A stretch of 58,634 nt of DNA from a virus. The stretch's first letter is position 1. Each line of letters opens with the position of its first letter. The position numbers were made by a program, and so were the translations under genes. Location of the stretch: the IMG/VR virus record IMGVR_UViG_3300021180_000013, positions 1 to 58,634 of that record, one strand, 5' to 3'. Below the pieces are notes generated by a model. It was not told where the DNA came from. It ran no database searches and saw only the letters and a program-made list of their open reading frames with translations. Of this stretch, positions 1 to 8,790 are shown piece by piece.

Positions 1-156
1 GACGAGGCTCTCGATGCGATGGCTAAGGGTGGGGTGCAGTTAGTGTATGTCGCTCCCCCGCCGGACGTTCCGTTCGCAGAGGAAAAGAAAGCGTTACCGA
101 GTTCGCCAGATTTCATTGATGCCGAGTTCACTGAAGGAGATGATAATGGAAAATGA
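1..156 (+). CDS. C-terminal fragment of an unidentified phage protein
   Basis: An open frame runs from the window edge to a TGA at 154-156 and encodes about 51 residues that include Met and Pro-rich stretches (VAPPPDVPF) and an acidic tail (DAEFTEGDD). Its stop overlaps the start of the next gene by 11 bases, the tight packing seen elsewhere in this cluster. It lies two genes upstream of the large terminase, so a packaging or virion role is possible, but the visible part shows no diagnostic motif. The start is outside the window. Confidence 0.55.
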   Translation, partial: DEALDAMAKGGVQLVYVAPPPDVPFAEEKKALPSSPDFIDAEFTEGDDNGK

Positions 157-433
157 CGATATGTATATTGACTTCGACGAGAATGAGCCGATCACGAGGG
201 GAGAGTTGATCCAGGTGCTCGAAGAGACCGAAGCGATGATGAAAGAGTTCAAGCATGTGATTAACACCCAGGCGGAGGTACTGGGGTTACACCGGTACAT
301 CCTCGACACGTTCGTGCCTACCCCACTCCTACAGAAAGCCGCGAAAGAGTATCACGAGGCTAGGCTGAAACAGATCGACGTCGAAACGGCGGTCGACGAG
401 TCGTTCGAGTCGGATTCGAAGAAGCATAACTGA
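146..433 (+). CDS. Small acidic helical protein upstream of terminase
   Basis: This is a 95-residue acidic protein of unknown family. The start at ATG 146 is chosen because an AGGAG lies about six bases upstream and overlaps the end of the preceding gene; a longer reading from 47 would begin with a basic, unnatural N-terminus that is the shadow of that gene. The stop TGA shares a base with the terminase ATG (TGATG), implying coupled translation. A terminase small subunit often sits here, but no helix-turn-helix is evident, so this role is only possible. Confidence 0.65.
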   Translation: MENDDMYIDFDENEPITRGELIQVLEETEAMMKEFKHVINTQAEVLGLHRYILDTFVPTPLLQKAAKEYHEARLKQIDVETAVDESFESDSKKHN

Positions 434-2103
434 TGCCTAATACCCGCAAGCCTGCGCTGGAGCCCGAGGTACGGATCAATTTCAAGTTCCAAGCGTCCCA
501 GGCTAAGTTACTACATAAGATTACTCGTGGTGCGGGGACGTACGTTGTGTTACGCGCTCCCGAGTGTCTCGAAGTGGGCGGTCAGCGTAGCGGCAAGACT
601 GTCGGCAAGCTCATGCATGGGATTCTTGAGTACTGCCTGCGGTACCCTAAATGTGACATTCTAGTTCTCCGCCGCACGATCAGCGAGTTGGATAACATTG
701 TGCAGGACGTGCGGACACTCATTCCCCAGAGCATGTACACGTACGTCGCGTCGCCGAACAAAGTGATCACTTTCACCGGTAATGGCTCACGCATCGTCTT
801 CGGTGGCTGCGCGAACGATGTCGAGAGAGACATTGAGAAGTATCTCGGCCAAGCGTATCCGTATATCCAAGTCAGCGAGTGTGCTCAGTTCAGTCCTGAG
901 ATCTGGGAGAGACTGGCGATGCGAAACCTCGTCAACGCCGCGTGCCAGCCGGACGAGTATGGGAACGTGCCGATACCGAGGATCGTCGGGGACACGAACC
1001 CAATCGGGGCGCATTGGGAGTATTACTATACAAAGTTCGTTAAGAAGCAACCGTGGAATAAGCCCGAGGGGGCGAGGCAGGATCGTGAGGGGAGGTGGTA
1101 TGTTCTGGAGGCGGGAGAAATGCGTTGCTTCTATGATCCCCAGAATTACGCGTATAACCACACGACAATTCTTGATAACAAAGAGTACATGAAGCGTGAC
1201 CCGGGGATGATCGATCGTTTGAACGCGATGTCCGGACCGATGCGCGAGATATTCTTACAGGGGAGAATGGACGGTGTATCGGGCCAGTTCTTCGACTGCT
1301 GGGCGCCCGATTATCATATCGTTGATCTCCGGGAGGATCCGGAGAGGATCATCTGGCAACCGTGGCAGCCGGTGTGGGCAGGGCAGGATTGGGGGGTGGG
1401 CGGACAGGGACATACGAATGCGTTTTATTTATTTACGAAGGCGTTAGTGAAGTCGGCTGTGGGCGGTGACCCCAGAGTGAAGACCGTTTGCTTCCGCGAG
1501 ATCGCTCCGCGCACGAGCGTGACAAAGGACGACTACGCTGATCTGATACGTAACGCCGCGTATTACCCGAGGCTACCTCAGGATCATCCTCAGTACGAGT
1601 TAATTAGTGGAAAGCCGTGTAAGGTGAGAGCGATATACTTCTCGCACGAGAAGTTTAACAGAGTATTAGAGTCTCACTCTCCGGCGGACGAATATTCGAA
1701 GGCGTTACGGGCGAGAGGACTACCGCCGGTATCACGCGCAACTCGCGACCGTATCGGTTCCGCAGGGTATATGTATAGCGAGCTGAAAATGGGTAATATT
1801 GTGATTCTTCGGTCATGTGAGGAGATCATACACGCGATTCCTACGCTAATGCGAGATAAGAAACAGTTGGATGACGTGCAGAAGACGGATGCGCGGTCGG
1901 ACGATTTGTATGACGGGTTCAGGTTAGGGTTGTATGGGGGATTCAGAGACTTGGAGATGCCCCAAGACGTGCGGGATCGGATTGAAATGGACAAAATGGA
2001 CCCGTGGCAGAAGCATTTTCGAAAGATGAAGTTGGCTGGGGAGCAGAAGAAACGCACACAAGCATTCACCCAGCCGGAGGCCCCGTTTTGGCAGAGAAAA
2101 TAA
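433..2103 (+). CDS. terL: Terminase large subunit
   Basis: This 556-residue protein is the DNA-packaging motor ATPase and nuclease. A Walker A motif GGQRSGKT lies at residues 49-56, and a Walker B-like segment YIQVSE ends at Glu149. The C-terminal half has an RNase H-like nuclease start, WAGQDWG, near residue 315, with further acidic residues towards the end (DARSDDLYDG). Length is normal for the family. It opens the late cluster, with the portal 3 kb downstream; homing-endonuclease-like genes lie between the two. Translation start ATG 433 overlaps the preceding stop. Confidence 0.9.
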   Translation: MPNTRKPALEPEVRINFKFQASQAKLLHKITRGAGTYVVLRAPECLEVGGQRSGKTVGKLMHGILEYCLRYPKCDILVLRRTISELDNIVQDVRTLIPQSMYTYVASPNKVITFTGNGSRIVFGGCANDVERDIEKYLGQAYPYIQVSECAQFSPEIWERLAMRNLVNAACQPDEYGNVPIPRIVGDTNPIGAHWEYYYTKFVKKQPWNKPEGARQDREGRWYVLEAGEMRCFYDPQNYAYNHTTILDNKEYMKRDPGMIDRLNAMSGPMREIFLQGRMDGVSGQFFDCWAPDYHIVDLREDPERIIWQPWQPVWAGQDWGVGGQGHTNAFYLFTKALVKSAVGGDPRVKTVCFREIAPRTSVTKDDYADLIRNAAYYPRLPQDHPQYELISGKPCKVRAIYFSHEKFNRVLESHSPADEYSKALRARGLPPVSRATRDRIGSAGYMYSELKMGNIVILRSCEEIIHAIPTLMRDKKQLDDVQKTDARSDDLYDGFRLGLYGGFRDLEMPQDVRDRIEMDKMDPWQKHFRKMKLAGEQKKRTQAFTQPEAPFWQRK

Positions 2104-2468
2104 GATTGTTCTTTCGACAGTTGTTCGGTTCGCGGTTGATCCAGCGTCTCGAACAAGACCTACTCGACGTTCGCGCGGACTTCGAGCATCGGCTAAATGA
2201 CAAAGACGATGTCATTGCTAATTTGCGCTCGGAGTTGCAAGCTGCGCGGCTGAAGATCGAGACGTTAGAGACAGTAATCATACCTGTCATCTCCCCAGTC
2301 GGTAACCTATTCAAACCTAAGCCTGATACGCGGACTTTTGAGAAACTATCAGGGCCAGAGGAAGGCTCGTGGGCGTGGGTGCAGGCTGAGTGGGCGAAGA
2401 AGCAGGCTGAGGAAGCTCAACAGGAGTCTCACAGTGGAGGGAAAGAAGCGGTCAGTTTGTCATCCTGA
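2088..2468 (+). CDS. Coiled-coil phage protein, TTG start
   Basis: A 126-residue hydrophilic protein with a predicted coiled coil (RLEQDLLDVRADFEHRLNDK and following heptads) and an alanine/glutamine-rich acidic tail. The start is taken as TTG 2088, since GGAGG lies seven bases upstream at 2076-2080 inside the end of the terminase gene; the ATG at 2004 would put 28 extra residues entirely inside terL. Function is unknown. It might be a small packaging or virion assembly factor, judged only by its place beside terL. Confidence 0.6.
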   Translation: MAEKIRLFFRQLFGSRLIQRLEQDLLDVRADFEHRLNDKDDVIANLRSELQAARLKIETLETVIIPVISPVGNLFKPKPDTRTFEKLSGPEEGSWAWVQAEWAKKQAEEAQQESHSGGKEAVSLSS

Positions 2469-2865
2469 TAGGCCGGTGTTTTCTAAAGGGAAATGCAGAA
2501 ATTGTTACCGGAAGGAAAGAAAAGATAATGGTTCTCGGGAATCTAAAACTCGCTGGCGAGAGAAAAACCGAGAATCTAGTCGCCTATCTGTCAAACGCGT
2601 TCATATTCGTCGAAGCTATGGCATTACACTCGAAGAATACGAGCAAAAGCTACTTACCCAGTCTGGGATTTGTAGCATGTGTAAAGAGCCTTTTTATGGA
2701 GAATATCCAGGAGAGGGAATACCCGTTTTAGACCATGATCATGAAACAGGGGAATTACGCGATTTTATTCATAAGAAATGCAATGTTGGGATTGGGCATC
2801 TTGGCGATAGTTCAGTGAAATGTCGATTAGCGGCTGAGTATTTAGAAAAACACAGGAGAATTTAA
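2434..2865 (+). CDS. Endonuclease VII-type homing endonuclease
   Basis: 143 residues with a zinc-finger HNH fold of the recombination endonuclease VII type: CSMC, then LDHDHETGELRDFIHKKCN and GIGHLGDS, in the usual order after the YGITLEEYEQ helix. An N-terminal CHP...CRNC pair may bind a second zinc. GTG 2434 is chosen because AGGAG is seven bases upstream (part of the recurrent GGAGTCTC element). It overlaps the preceding gene by 35 bases and its stop shares a base with the next ATG. Genes of this kind in phages usually act as free-standing mobile endonucleases. Confidence 0.8.
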   Translation: MEGKKRSVCHPDRPVFSKGKCRNCYRKERKDNGSRESKTRWREKNRESSRLSVKRVHIRRSYGITLEEYEQKLLTQSGICSMCKEPFYGEYPGEGIPVLDHDHETGELRDFIHKKCNVGIGHLGDSSVKCRLAAEYLEKHRRI

Positions 2866-3347
2866 TGAGCTTTGCTAGCAAAGATGGAAAAAAGAGTAAC
2901 TCAAAGTTCCGAGCGAACAGGCGTGATCGTGAGTCCGCTGTGCAGGACGGCATGGAGTCGCAGAAGGGACCGAGGGCACAGGCTAATGCGGTCGAGGGTA
3001 AGGGGAGTAAATCACCCGAGTCACGCGAGGAGAAGTCGAAGCCCGCGCAGGTATCCGGCGGGGCAAGCGATATGGGCGGGGATGTGAACAGTCAGGCCGC
3101 TGGGACGATGGGTGCGAAGGCTAAGGAAGTGCATATCACCCACGATGACAACTCCGGGCATCACCATGTTCATACGGTGATGGATTCGGGGGAAGAACAG
3201 CACAGCGATCATCCTAGCCGGGAAGAAGCGCACTATCACGGAGCTATGGCTGCGGGTGCAGGGGAAGGTAATTATCCCCAGAAGCACGATGCGCCTGATG
3301 CGGACTGGCCGGATGGGGATGATTTCCAATCGGAACCGTTGGACTAA
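2865..3347 (+). CDS. Histidine-rich hydrophilic protein, unknown function
   Basis: A 160-residue, strongly hydrophilic protein, basic at the N-terminus and acidic at the C-terminus, with a His-rich central stretch (HITHDDNSGHHHVHTVMD, then HSDHPSREEAHYHG). The spacing of His and Asp could bind metal, but no known family is recognised. It lies between two mobile endonuclease genes in the packaging region, with TAATG coupling at its start and end, so it is probably an original phage gene. Disorder is likely over most of its length. Confidence 0.65.
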   Translation: MSFASKDGKKSNSKFRANRRDRESAVQDGMESQKGPRAQANAVEGKGSKSPESREEKSKPAQVSGGASDMGGDVNSQAAGTMGAKAKEVHITHDDNSGHHHVHTVMDSGEEQHSDHPSREEAHYHGAMAAGAGEGNYPQKHDAPDADWPDGDDFQSEPLD

Positions 3348-3928
3348 TGAAACAGTATTACGTGTACATTTGGTTCCGAAAAGATGGCTCGCCCTACTAC
3401 GTTGGCAAAGGCTGCGACGACCGCGCTTTTGTTAACGATGGGCATCGAGTCCATCGACCAGATTCGTTGGATCGGATCTTTGTACAGAATTTCCCCTCGG
3501 AGGCGGAGGCTTTCGCAGAGGAAATTGCATTAATAAAGTATTTCGGGCGCAAAGATTTGGGCACAGGTTGCCTGCGTAACCTAACGGATGGGGGCGAAAA
3601 TCCTCCGAGTTGGAAGGGAAAGAGACGTTCTCAGCATCATCGAGACGCGGTGAAAGCGGCGAAGCAAGGAACGAATTTTACGCCAGCAGCGAGAGAAGCT
3701 TCAAGACTGGCGTCGCAGCGGCGAAGAGGCATATCGCGGGAAACGCCTTGGATGATAGGTTTCAAGCATTCCGAAGAGTCTAAGGCAAAGATTCGCGCAG
3801 CAAAGCTTGGAAAGAAAATGGTGCCGCATACTGAAGAGTGGAAGCAGGCTATGAGCGCCAAAATGAAGGGTAGGAAGATTACTTGGGGCGATAAGATCAG
3901 TGCGGCCAAGAGAGCGGGCATTGATTAA
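3347..3928 (+). CDS. GIY-YIG homing endonuclease with NUMOD3-like repeats
   Basis: 193 residues. The N-terminal GIY-YIG nuclease module is visible as YVYIWFRKDGSPYYVGKG, followed by a conserved Arg region and the GRKDLGTGCLRNLTDGGEN segment with the catalytic-type Glu/Asn. The C-terminal half has repeated NUMOD3-like DNA-binding motifs (HSEESKAKIRAAKLGKK, HTEEWKQAMSAKMKGRK). The gene at 25328 is a clear paralogue. Start ATG 3347 shares a base with the preceding stop, and the end overlaps the methyltransferase start, so it is packed seamlessly between two genes. Confidence 0.88.
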   Translation: MKQYYVYIWFRKDGSPYYVGKGCDDRAFVNDGHRVHRPDSLDRIFVQNFPSEAEAFAEEIALIKYFGRKDLGTGCLRNLTDGGENPPSWKGKRRSQHHRDAVKAAKQGTNFTPAAREASRLASQRRRGISRETPWMIGFKHSEESKAKIRAAKLGKKMVPHTEEWKQAMSAKMKGRKITWGDKISAAKRAGID

Positions 3929-4442
3929 CATTGAGAAAGCACTAACGATCGACGGCTGGATGCAGCCTGAGGAGCTTGCGTGGTTAGCTGAGCAGGCCCA
4001 ACGGAGGCGATTCATCGTCGAGATTGGGTCGTATTTGGGACGATCGACGAGAGCGTTAGCAGATAATGCGTTAGGTATCGTTTACGCGATCGATGATTGG
4101 CATGGACCGAGGGATGTGGATTGGTTAACGGACGAGCAGCGGGGAGCGATCGCCGATACGTTCCGAAAGAACATGGAGGGCACGAAGGCAAGGGTGGAGA
4201 TGATCAGTAGCGATCACGCGGCGGCGTCAGTGATCGAAACGCCCGATATGGTCTTCATCGACGGTGACCATGAGTACGCGAGTGTTAAGAGAGACATTGA
4301 TCGTTGGTACGCAAGGATGGCACTGGGAGGTTTACTCTGCGGTCACGATGTGAATCACGTCGGCGTCGCGCAGGCGCTGAGACATACGTTCGGTAAATAT
4401 GCGATCGCGCCGAATACGACGATCTGGTATGTGGAGGTATAA
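3900..4442 (+). CDS. Class I SAM-dependent methyltransferase
   Basis: 180 residues with a Rossmann methyltransferase core: motif I VEIGSYLGRSTRALA, an acidic strand-2 region YAIDDWHGP, and strand 4-5 DMVFIDGDHEYASVKRD with GGLLCGHDV. It matches the Methyltransf_24/CmcI-like group, which often methylates sugars or small metabolites. The start is uncertain: GTG 3900 gives this span, whereas TTG 3921 follows an AGAGAG sequence. The 3900 start would overlap the preceding GIY-YIG gene by 29 bases. A link to the phage glycosyltransferases is inference. Confidence 0.75.
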   Translation: MRPRERALINIEKALTIDGWMQPEELAWLAEQAQRRRFIVEIGSYLGRSTRALADNALGIVYAIDDWHGPRDVDWLTDEQRGAIADTFRKNMEGTKARVEMISSDHAAASVIETPDMVFIDGDHEYASVKRDIDRWYARMALGGLLCGHDVNHVGVAQALRHTFGKYAIAPNTTIWYVEV

Positions 4443-4601
4443 GTGCCGTTTCAGTCTAAGAGTCAACAGAGATACATGTACGCGCACAAGGACGATCCGA
4501 GTATGAAGAACGTTGATCTCAAAGAATGGTCGGCGGCTACGGATTTCAAGAAGCTACCGGAGAAGAAAAAGAAATTCGCACGGGGGAAGAAACGTGGGTA
4601 G
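4443..4601 (+). CDS. Small conserved-type phage protein (MPFxSKxQQRYMYA)
   Basis: A 52-residue basic protein starting at GTG 4443, right after the preceding stop, with GGAGG at 4434-4438. The N-terminal pattern MPFQSKSQQRYMYAHK and the mid segment LKEWSAATDFKKLPEKK match a widespread short phage protein family of unknown role that begins MPF.S..QRR and is often found near packaging genes. It ends in a basic stretch (FARGKKRG) that overlaps the next GTG by eight bases. Confidence 0.7.
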   Translation: MPFQSKSQQRYMYAHKDDPSMKNVDLKEWSAATDFKKLPEKKKKFARGKKRG

Positions 4602-4830
4602 TAACTTTGCACGCGGGAAGATGCCGACGGCGAATGATGTAGGCGCCGCGTCCGATGCGATCGTACGGAACGCGGGGAGGGTATTATTCCACCCGTCGAA
4701 CGATCAGAGACCGTTGGAGCAGCAGATGATTCAGCCCGACTCCCCCGGTCCCGCACCAGTGATCCCAACCCCGAAGCCGCCGGAGAATTTCTGGACAGCT
4801 TACGGTCGATACGCAGCAGCGAAGAAATAA
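4594..4830 (+). CDS. Short proline-rich hypothetical protein
   Basis: 78 residues, begins GTG 4594 (GSNFARGKMPTAND) with a purine-rich ribosome site, GGGGGAAG, just upstream. It contains a Pro-rich linker (PDSPGPAPVIPTPKPPENF) and ends AYGRYAAAKK. No family recognised. It sits directly before the mobile endonuclease that precedes the portal gene, and may have been the portal gene's original upstream neighbour before that insertion. Confidence 0.6.
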   Translation: MGSNFARGKMPTANDVGAASDAIVRNAGRVLFHPSNDQRPLEQQMIQPDSPGPAPVIPTPKPPENFWTAYGRYAAAKK

Positions 4831-5220
4831 ATGACTCATACTGAATATCAACGCAAATGGCGGAAGAAGAATCCAGCGAAGCAGAAAGAATACAATCGTC
4901 GCTGGCGAGAACGTAATCCATCCAAAGCGCGGGAATATGCTCGTAAGCATCGCCAGAATAATCCTGAGGCGTGGAAGACCTATCACCTAAAATCGAAGTA
5001 TGGAATAACAGCGGAGCAACGCGAGGAAATGATTGCGGCTCAGGATCACAAATGTGGGATATGTAAGTGTGAACTCGACGACCCACATGTGGATCATATT
5101 GAGGAACCATTTAAGCTTCGTGGAATTCTTTGTCATAACTGTAACGTAACTCTTGGTCTAATGAAAGATAGTCCAGAACTCTTGCGTGCTGCCGCAGACT
5201 ATCTGGAGAAATATGCCTGA
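4831..5220 (+). CDS. Endonuclease VII-type homing endonuclease upstream of portal
   Basis: 129 residues. A basic N-terminal region made of repeats (RKWRKKNP, RRWRERNP, RKHRQNNP) leads to the endonuclease VII core: YGITAEQREEMIAAQDHKCGIC, DPHVDHIEEPFKLRGILCHNCN, GLMKDSP. The CxxC pairs and the VDH motif are intact. ATG 4831 follows the previous TAA without any gap, and its end overlaps the portal start by eight bases. Base composition is AT-richer than the surrounding virion genes, as expected for a mobile gene. Confidence 0.85.
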   Translation: MTHTEYQRKWRKKNPAKQKEYNRRWRERNPSKAREYARKHRQNNPEAWKTYHLKSKYGITAEQREEMIAAQDHKCGICKCELDDPHVDHIEEPFKLRGILCHNCNVTLGLMKDSPELLRAAADYLEKYA

Positions 5221-7921
5221 ACTAAATCAGACAGGGATGCGAGATCTTGACGTTTCGTCTCCTGAAAAAGAATCGATTGACTTTAATAAGTTAGGTCTAG
5301 ATGCGCCCTTTGACTGGTCTCCGGAACCGATGTATACGGCGACAGAGGTTCATGTTCCGGATGAATTTGAAGATGATCCCCGAAGTCCACGCGATATCTC
5401 TCCTCTTTCTGAGGACGCGTTAAATGCATTACTAGAGCTTGATAGAATAGCCTCTCAAGCCGATGTAGCTCCTAGAAGGATTGAAATAGAACAAGCTTGG
5501 AAAGCTATTCACTATAATAGGGGCTATCAGTTTCTCCTTAAACACCGAAATGGTGGTTGGACTGTTCCCGCTAGCGGACCATATGCACCGGCTGGGCAAC
5601 AACAAGTCCAACAGTGGTATCAAACAAATATTTATGGCGAGAAAGCTGAAATCATCGTCGCCGCGTTATCGCGCGAAGTCCCACGCGTAGAATTCTTCCC
5701 CGCGAATCCCGATCATCCCCCGGACCAGGATATGTCCGAGGTCGCTGATGATCTGAAGAGTATTTGGGCGAAGAATAATAATCTACATTGTATTCTCAGA
5801 GACGTCGCTGGAATATTCTTCAACGAAGACCGCGCTGTCCTCTGGACTCGTTACGAACTGAACGGCGATGAGTACGGGTACGAGGAGCCGGGCGAGCCGC
5901 CGGTGCCGGAGAATGAGATTGATCCTCCGACGGACCCGACGGATACCACTGAGTCTACTGATTATCAAGTGAAGAACGAATCGCCGGTGGATCAGGGCGC
6001 GGCGAGACGCCCGCGAGGACGCGTACGCACAACGGCGTTCGGTAAGCTCGAAGCGAAAGTGCCGATATATGTAGATAAGATCGCAGAGATGCCGGTGATC
6101 CAGTTATGCGTCGATTATGACGTGTCTATTGCTAAAGCAATGTTCTTCTGGATGCGGGACAAGATTCGCGGCGGCGGGGACGGGACAGGTGAGACAGAGC
6201 TTGATCGTATCGCGAGAGAGAACGTCCGCCAAGCGGTCCCGGGTCAGTATGTTACTGGGGATAGTATTAACCGTCACTGTGTTGTTAAGCATGTGTATAT
6301 ACGTCGTAGTATGTTCTACGATGCAGGAGTGAAGGATGAGGTAAGGGAGGAGTTGCTTACTAAGTTCCCTGCCGGATGTAAGTTGGTTAAAGCCGCGACC
6401 GAGTTCGTGTACGCACGAAACGAATGTATCGATGACCATCTTACGATCGGACACCCTTTCCCCGGTAAAGGACAGAACCGCCGCTCCCTTGGCGACTCTC
6501 TCCTCCCAATACAAGATTATATCAATGAGCTAGTCGATCTAGCATTAGCATTCGCGAAACGCACGGTAGCAAAAAAATGGATGGACAGCGAGGCGTTCAA
6601 TGTTGAAGCGTTGCGAACGCAAACTAACACTCCTGGCAGTATCGGCCCTTTCGTTCGTCAGCCGGGTGTGCCTACATCTGAGCTTATCTTTATTGAGCCG
6701 ACACCTACGCCGCAACCTTGGCTCATCACCTGGATCCAGTGGATCATTACCAGCCTCAGCGAGCAGATTAGCGGTGCTCTACCCTCGCTCTTCGGAGCGC
6801 AGATCACCGGGCAAGTAGGTAGTGAGGGTGTGGAGACGCAGCGAGATCAGGCGATGCAGAGAGTTGGATGCCCGTGGAATGAGATCCAGGGCATGTTCGC
6901 GTGCTCGGCGAGGCAAGCAGTGATGCTGACCGCGAAGTGTGCGAATAAGGATATTAGTGATGTTATTCCTGGTAAGGGACGACCGATCAATATTAAACTG
7001 AATCAACTGAAAGGCGCGGTGTTATGTTATCCCGAATCGAACCCTGAGTTCCCCGAGTCGTGGTCGCAACGTGAGACGAGGGTGATGGGGATCGTGGATC
7101 AGGCATTGGCCTCGCCGAACACCGAGTTCGCACAGATCATCCTTGATCCCAAGAATCTGAAAGCGATCAAAGAAGTCGTGCGGATGCCGGATTTCGTTAT
7201 TAAGGGAGCAGCTAGTGTCGAGAAGCAGGAGGCGGAGTTGGAGTTGCTGCTACGCTCCGGTCCGGCGCCGAATCCCCAGTTACTCCAGTTGCAGCAGAAT
7301 GTTGAGCAGGGGATGGAGGAGATGAAGGTGATAGGAATGAAAGCCGCGTCCGGTCTCCCTCTCTCGCCCGACGAGCAGCAGCAGATGCAGGCAGGTCCCC
7401 AACTCCTTCAACAGGCCCAGCAGCAGATGCAGAGTCTGCCGCCCGAGATCAGCACCGTCGCTGTGCGTGAGGACGCGTCTGAGGACCACGACACTGAAGC
7501 AGCAGTGCTGTTCGACTGGATGAACGGTCCCAATGGACGCAAGTTCCAGTACGGTAATCCTCAGCAGCAGGCTGCGTTCCAAAATGCTTATCTCCACTGG
7601 CAGAAGCATATCAGTGTATCGCAGCAGTTAAAGGCTGCGGCGCAGGCTCCCGCTCCTCCGAAACCACCCTCAATAAGCATCAACGCCGCGCAAATGCCGC
7701 CCGAGGTTCAGGATGGGATCGTTAAAATGGCTCAGATCCCCGTAGCTGCTCAGCCCAGCACGTTCGCTGACCACGCGACGCGGGAGATGAATCGGGATAT
7801 TGCGAAGAAGGTAATACCGGATTCAATCTACACCGCTGGTCTACATAAGGACACGTCGGAGCAACCCGCTCCCGGAACTGACCAGAACCCCCCGAATCCC
7901 ACTCGGAAACTGAGGCGTTAA
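5213..7921 (+). CDS. Portal protein (large, podovirus-like)
   Basis: A 902-residue protein in the expected place after terminase. The central part (residues about 420-640) is typical of large portals: long helices, WLITWIQWIITSLSEQISG, and SLFGAQITGQVGSEGVETQRDQAMQRVG. It is followed by a Gln-rich helical C-terminus consistent with a barrel region. Start ATG 5213 follows GGAG in the end of the preceding endonuclease gene. The first 140 codons are clearly AT-richer than the rest, with a shift near 5640. Its length exceeds many portals (500-750), so identification rests on position plus pattern. Confidence 0.75.
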   Translation: MPELNQTGMRDLDVSSPEKESIDFNKLGLDAPFDWSPEPMYTATEVHVPDEFEDDPRSPRDISPLSEDALNALLELDRIASQADVAPRRIEIEQAWKAIHYNRGYQFLLKHRNGGWTVPASGPYAPAGQQQVQQWYQTNIYGEKAEIIVAALSREVPRVEFFPANPDHPPDQDMSEVADDLKSIWAKNNNLHCILRDVAGIFFNEDRAVLWTRYELNGDEYGYEEPGEPPVPENEIDPPTDPTDTTESTDYQVKNESPVDQGAARRPRGRVRTTAFGKLEAKVPIYVDKIAEMPVIQLCVDYDVSIAKAMFFWMRDKIRGGGDGTGETELDRIARENVRQAVPGQYVTGDSINRHCVVKHVYIRRSMFYDAGVKDEVREELLTKFPAGCKLVKAATEFVYARNECIDDHLTIGHPFPGKGQNRRSLGDSLLPIQDYINELVDLALAFAKRTVAKKWMDSEAFNVEALRTQTNTPGSIGPFVRQPGVPTSELIFIEPTPTPQPWLITWIQWIITSLSEQISGALPSLFGAQITGQVGSEGVETQRDQAMQRVGCPWNEIQGMFACSARQAVMLTAKCANKDISDVIPGKGRPINIKLNQLKGAVLCYPESNPEFPESWSQRETRVMGIVDQALASPNTEFAQIILDPKNLKAIKEVVRMPDFVIKGAASVEKQEAELELLLRSGPAPNPQLLQLQQNVEQGMEEMKVIGMKAASGLPLSPDEQQQMQAGPQLLQQAQQQMQSLPPEISTVAVREDASEDHDTEAAVLFDWMNGPNGRKFQYGNPQQQAAFQNAYLHWQKHISVSQQLKAAAQAPAPPKPPSISINAAQMPPEVQDGIVKMAQIPVAAQPSTFADHATREMNRDIAKKVIPDSIYTAGLHKDTSEQPAPGTDQNPPNPTRKLRR

Positions 7922-8754
7922 TGGCCCGTTTAATAGCGCTTATTGTCCGTCACGGTGAGACCGCTGCGAACGCAAAGAATCTCTTCCGCTCGCGGATGGA
8001 CCCGCCGTTGAATAAAAAGGGCGAGTCTGAGGCCGAGAAAGTCGGTAAGATCGTGTGCGATAAGTACACCGTGCATCGGATCGTGTCTTCCCCGATGCTA
8101 CGAGCAGTGCAGACAGCGGATATTATCGCCGAACATTGCGGGGCGAAAGTGTCGCAGGATCGTGGATTAATATCATGGAATCTAGGATTCCTCTCGGGCA
8201 AAGATAAGAAAGAATACTCCGATGTCCTCGACTACTTCGTCGATAATCCCAAGGAACCGGTGCCTGAGGGCGAGTCGCTGGACGACCTTGAGGAACGAAC
8301 GTGGGATTTCTTCGAGCCTGAGTTGAAGAAGGATCCGCAGGACGAAGCGTCAGGGACGCCTCAGTCCGGGTACGCTGAGTCCGGGCCGTACCACTGCGGT
8401 CAGTGCATACATAAGCCATCGAAAGAATCGTCGTACTGTAATCATCCCAAGGTCGTCGCTGACCCGATGAATGCTAAGAGAAAAGTAAACGGTCTGATAC
8501 AGATCGACCGCGAGCACGGTTGCTGCGAGTACGTTCGGCCTAAGAAGGAAGACGTAGGTATAAAACTCTTCGTTACTCACACGAGCAACGTTATAGCTTT
8601 AGAGAATATGTTCCATGGGAATAGGGATGGGAGACCGGAGACGGGTGAGGATGCGGTTGCCCCAGGGGGCCTAGCCGAGATCTGGGAGACGGGCGAAGGC
8701 GAGTTCGAGTTGAAGCCGGTGCTGGGTGAGAAACCAGCGGCGTTCGGCGAGTAG
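7921..8754 (+). CDS. Histidine phosphatase with a cysteine-rich insertion
   Basis: 277 residues of the phosphoglycerate-mutase-like histidine phosphatase superfamily. The phosphohistidine motif VRHGET is at residues 9-14 (His11), a second conserved Arg lies in SSPMLRAVQTAD, and the second histidine is in VTHTSNV (His220). Between these lies an insertion with Cys159, Cys162, Cys173, Cys201 and Cys202 (HCGQC, CNHP, CCEYV) that looks metal-binding. The start overlaps the portal stop (TAATG), which suggests co-expression with the portal. Substrate unknown. Confidence 0.85.
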   Translation: MARLIALIVRHGETAANAKNLFRSRMDPPLNKKGESEAEKVGKIVCDKYTVHRIVSSPMLRAVQTADIIAEHCGAKVSQDRGLISWNLGFLSGKDKKEYSDVLDYFVDNPKEPVPEGESLDDLEERTWDFFEPELKKDPQDEASGTPQSGYAESGPYHCGQCIHKPSKESSYCNHPKVVADPMNAKRKVNGLIQIDREHGCCEYVRPKKEDVGIKLFVTHTSNVIALENMFHGNRDGRPETGEDAVAPGGLAEIWETGEGEFELKPVLGEKPAAFGE

Positions 8755-8764
8755 CCCCGAGCCC

Positions 8765-8783
8765 CTTTCCACTCAATAACAGG
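8765..8783 (+). promoter_or_regulatory. Late-type 19-bp motif, copy 1
   Basis: CTTTCCACTCAATAACAGG matches the gapless consensus CTTTYCASACANTTAYAGS found upstream of nine rightward genes. Its last bases run into the ribosome site AGGAGTCTCT of the gene at 8791, so any transcript starting here would have a leader of only about a dozen bases. Confidence 0.6.
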
Positions 8784-8790
8784 AGTCTCT

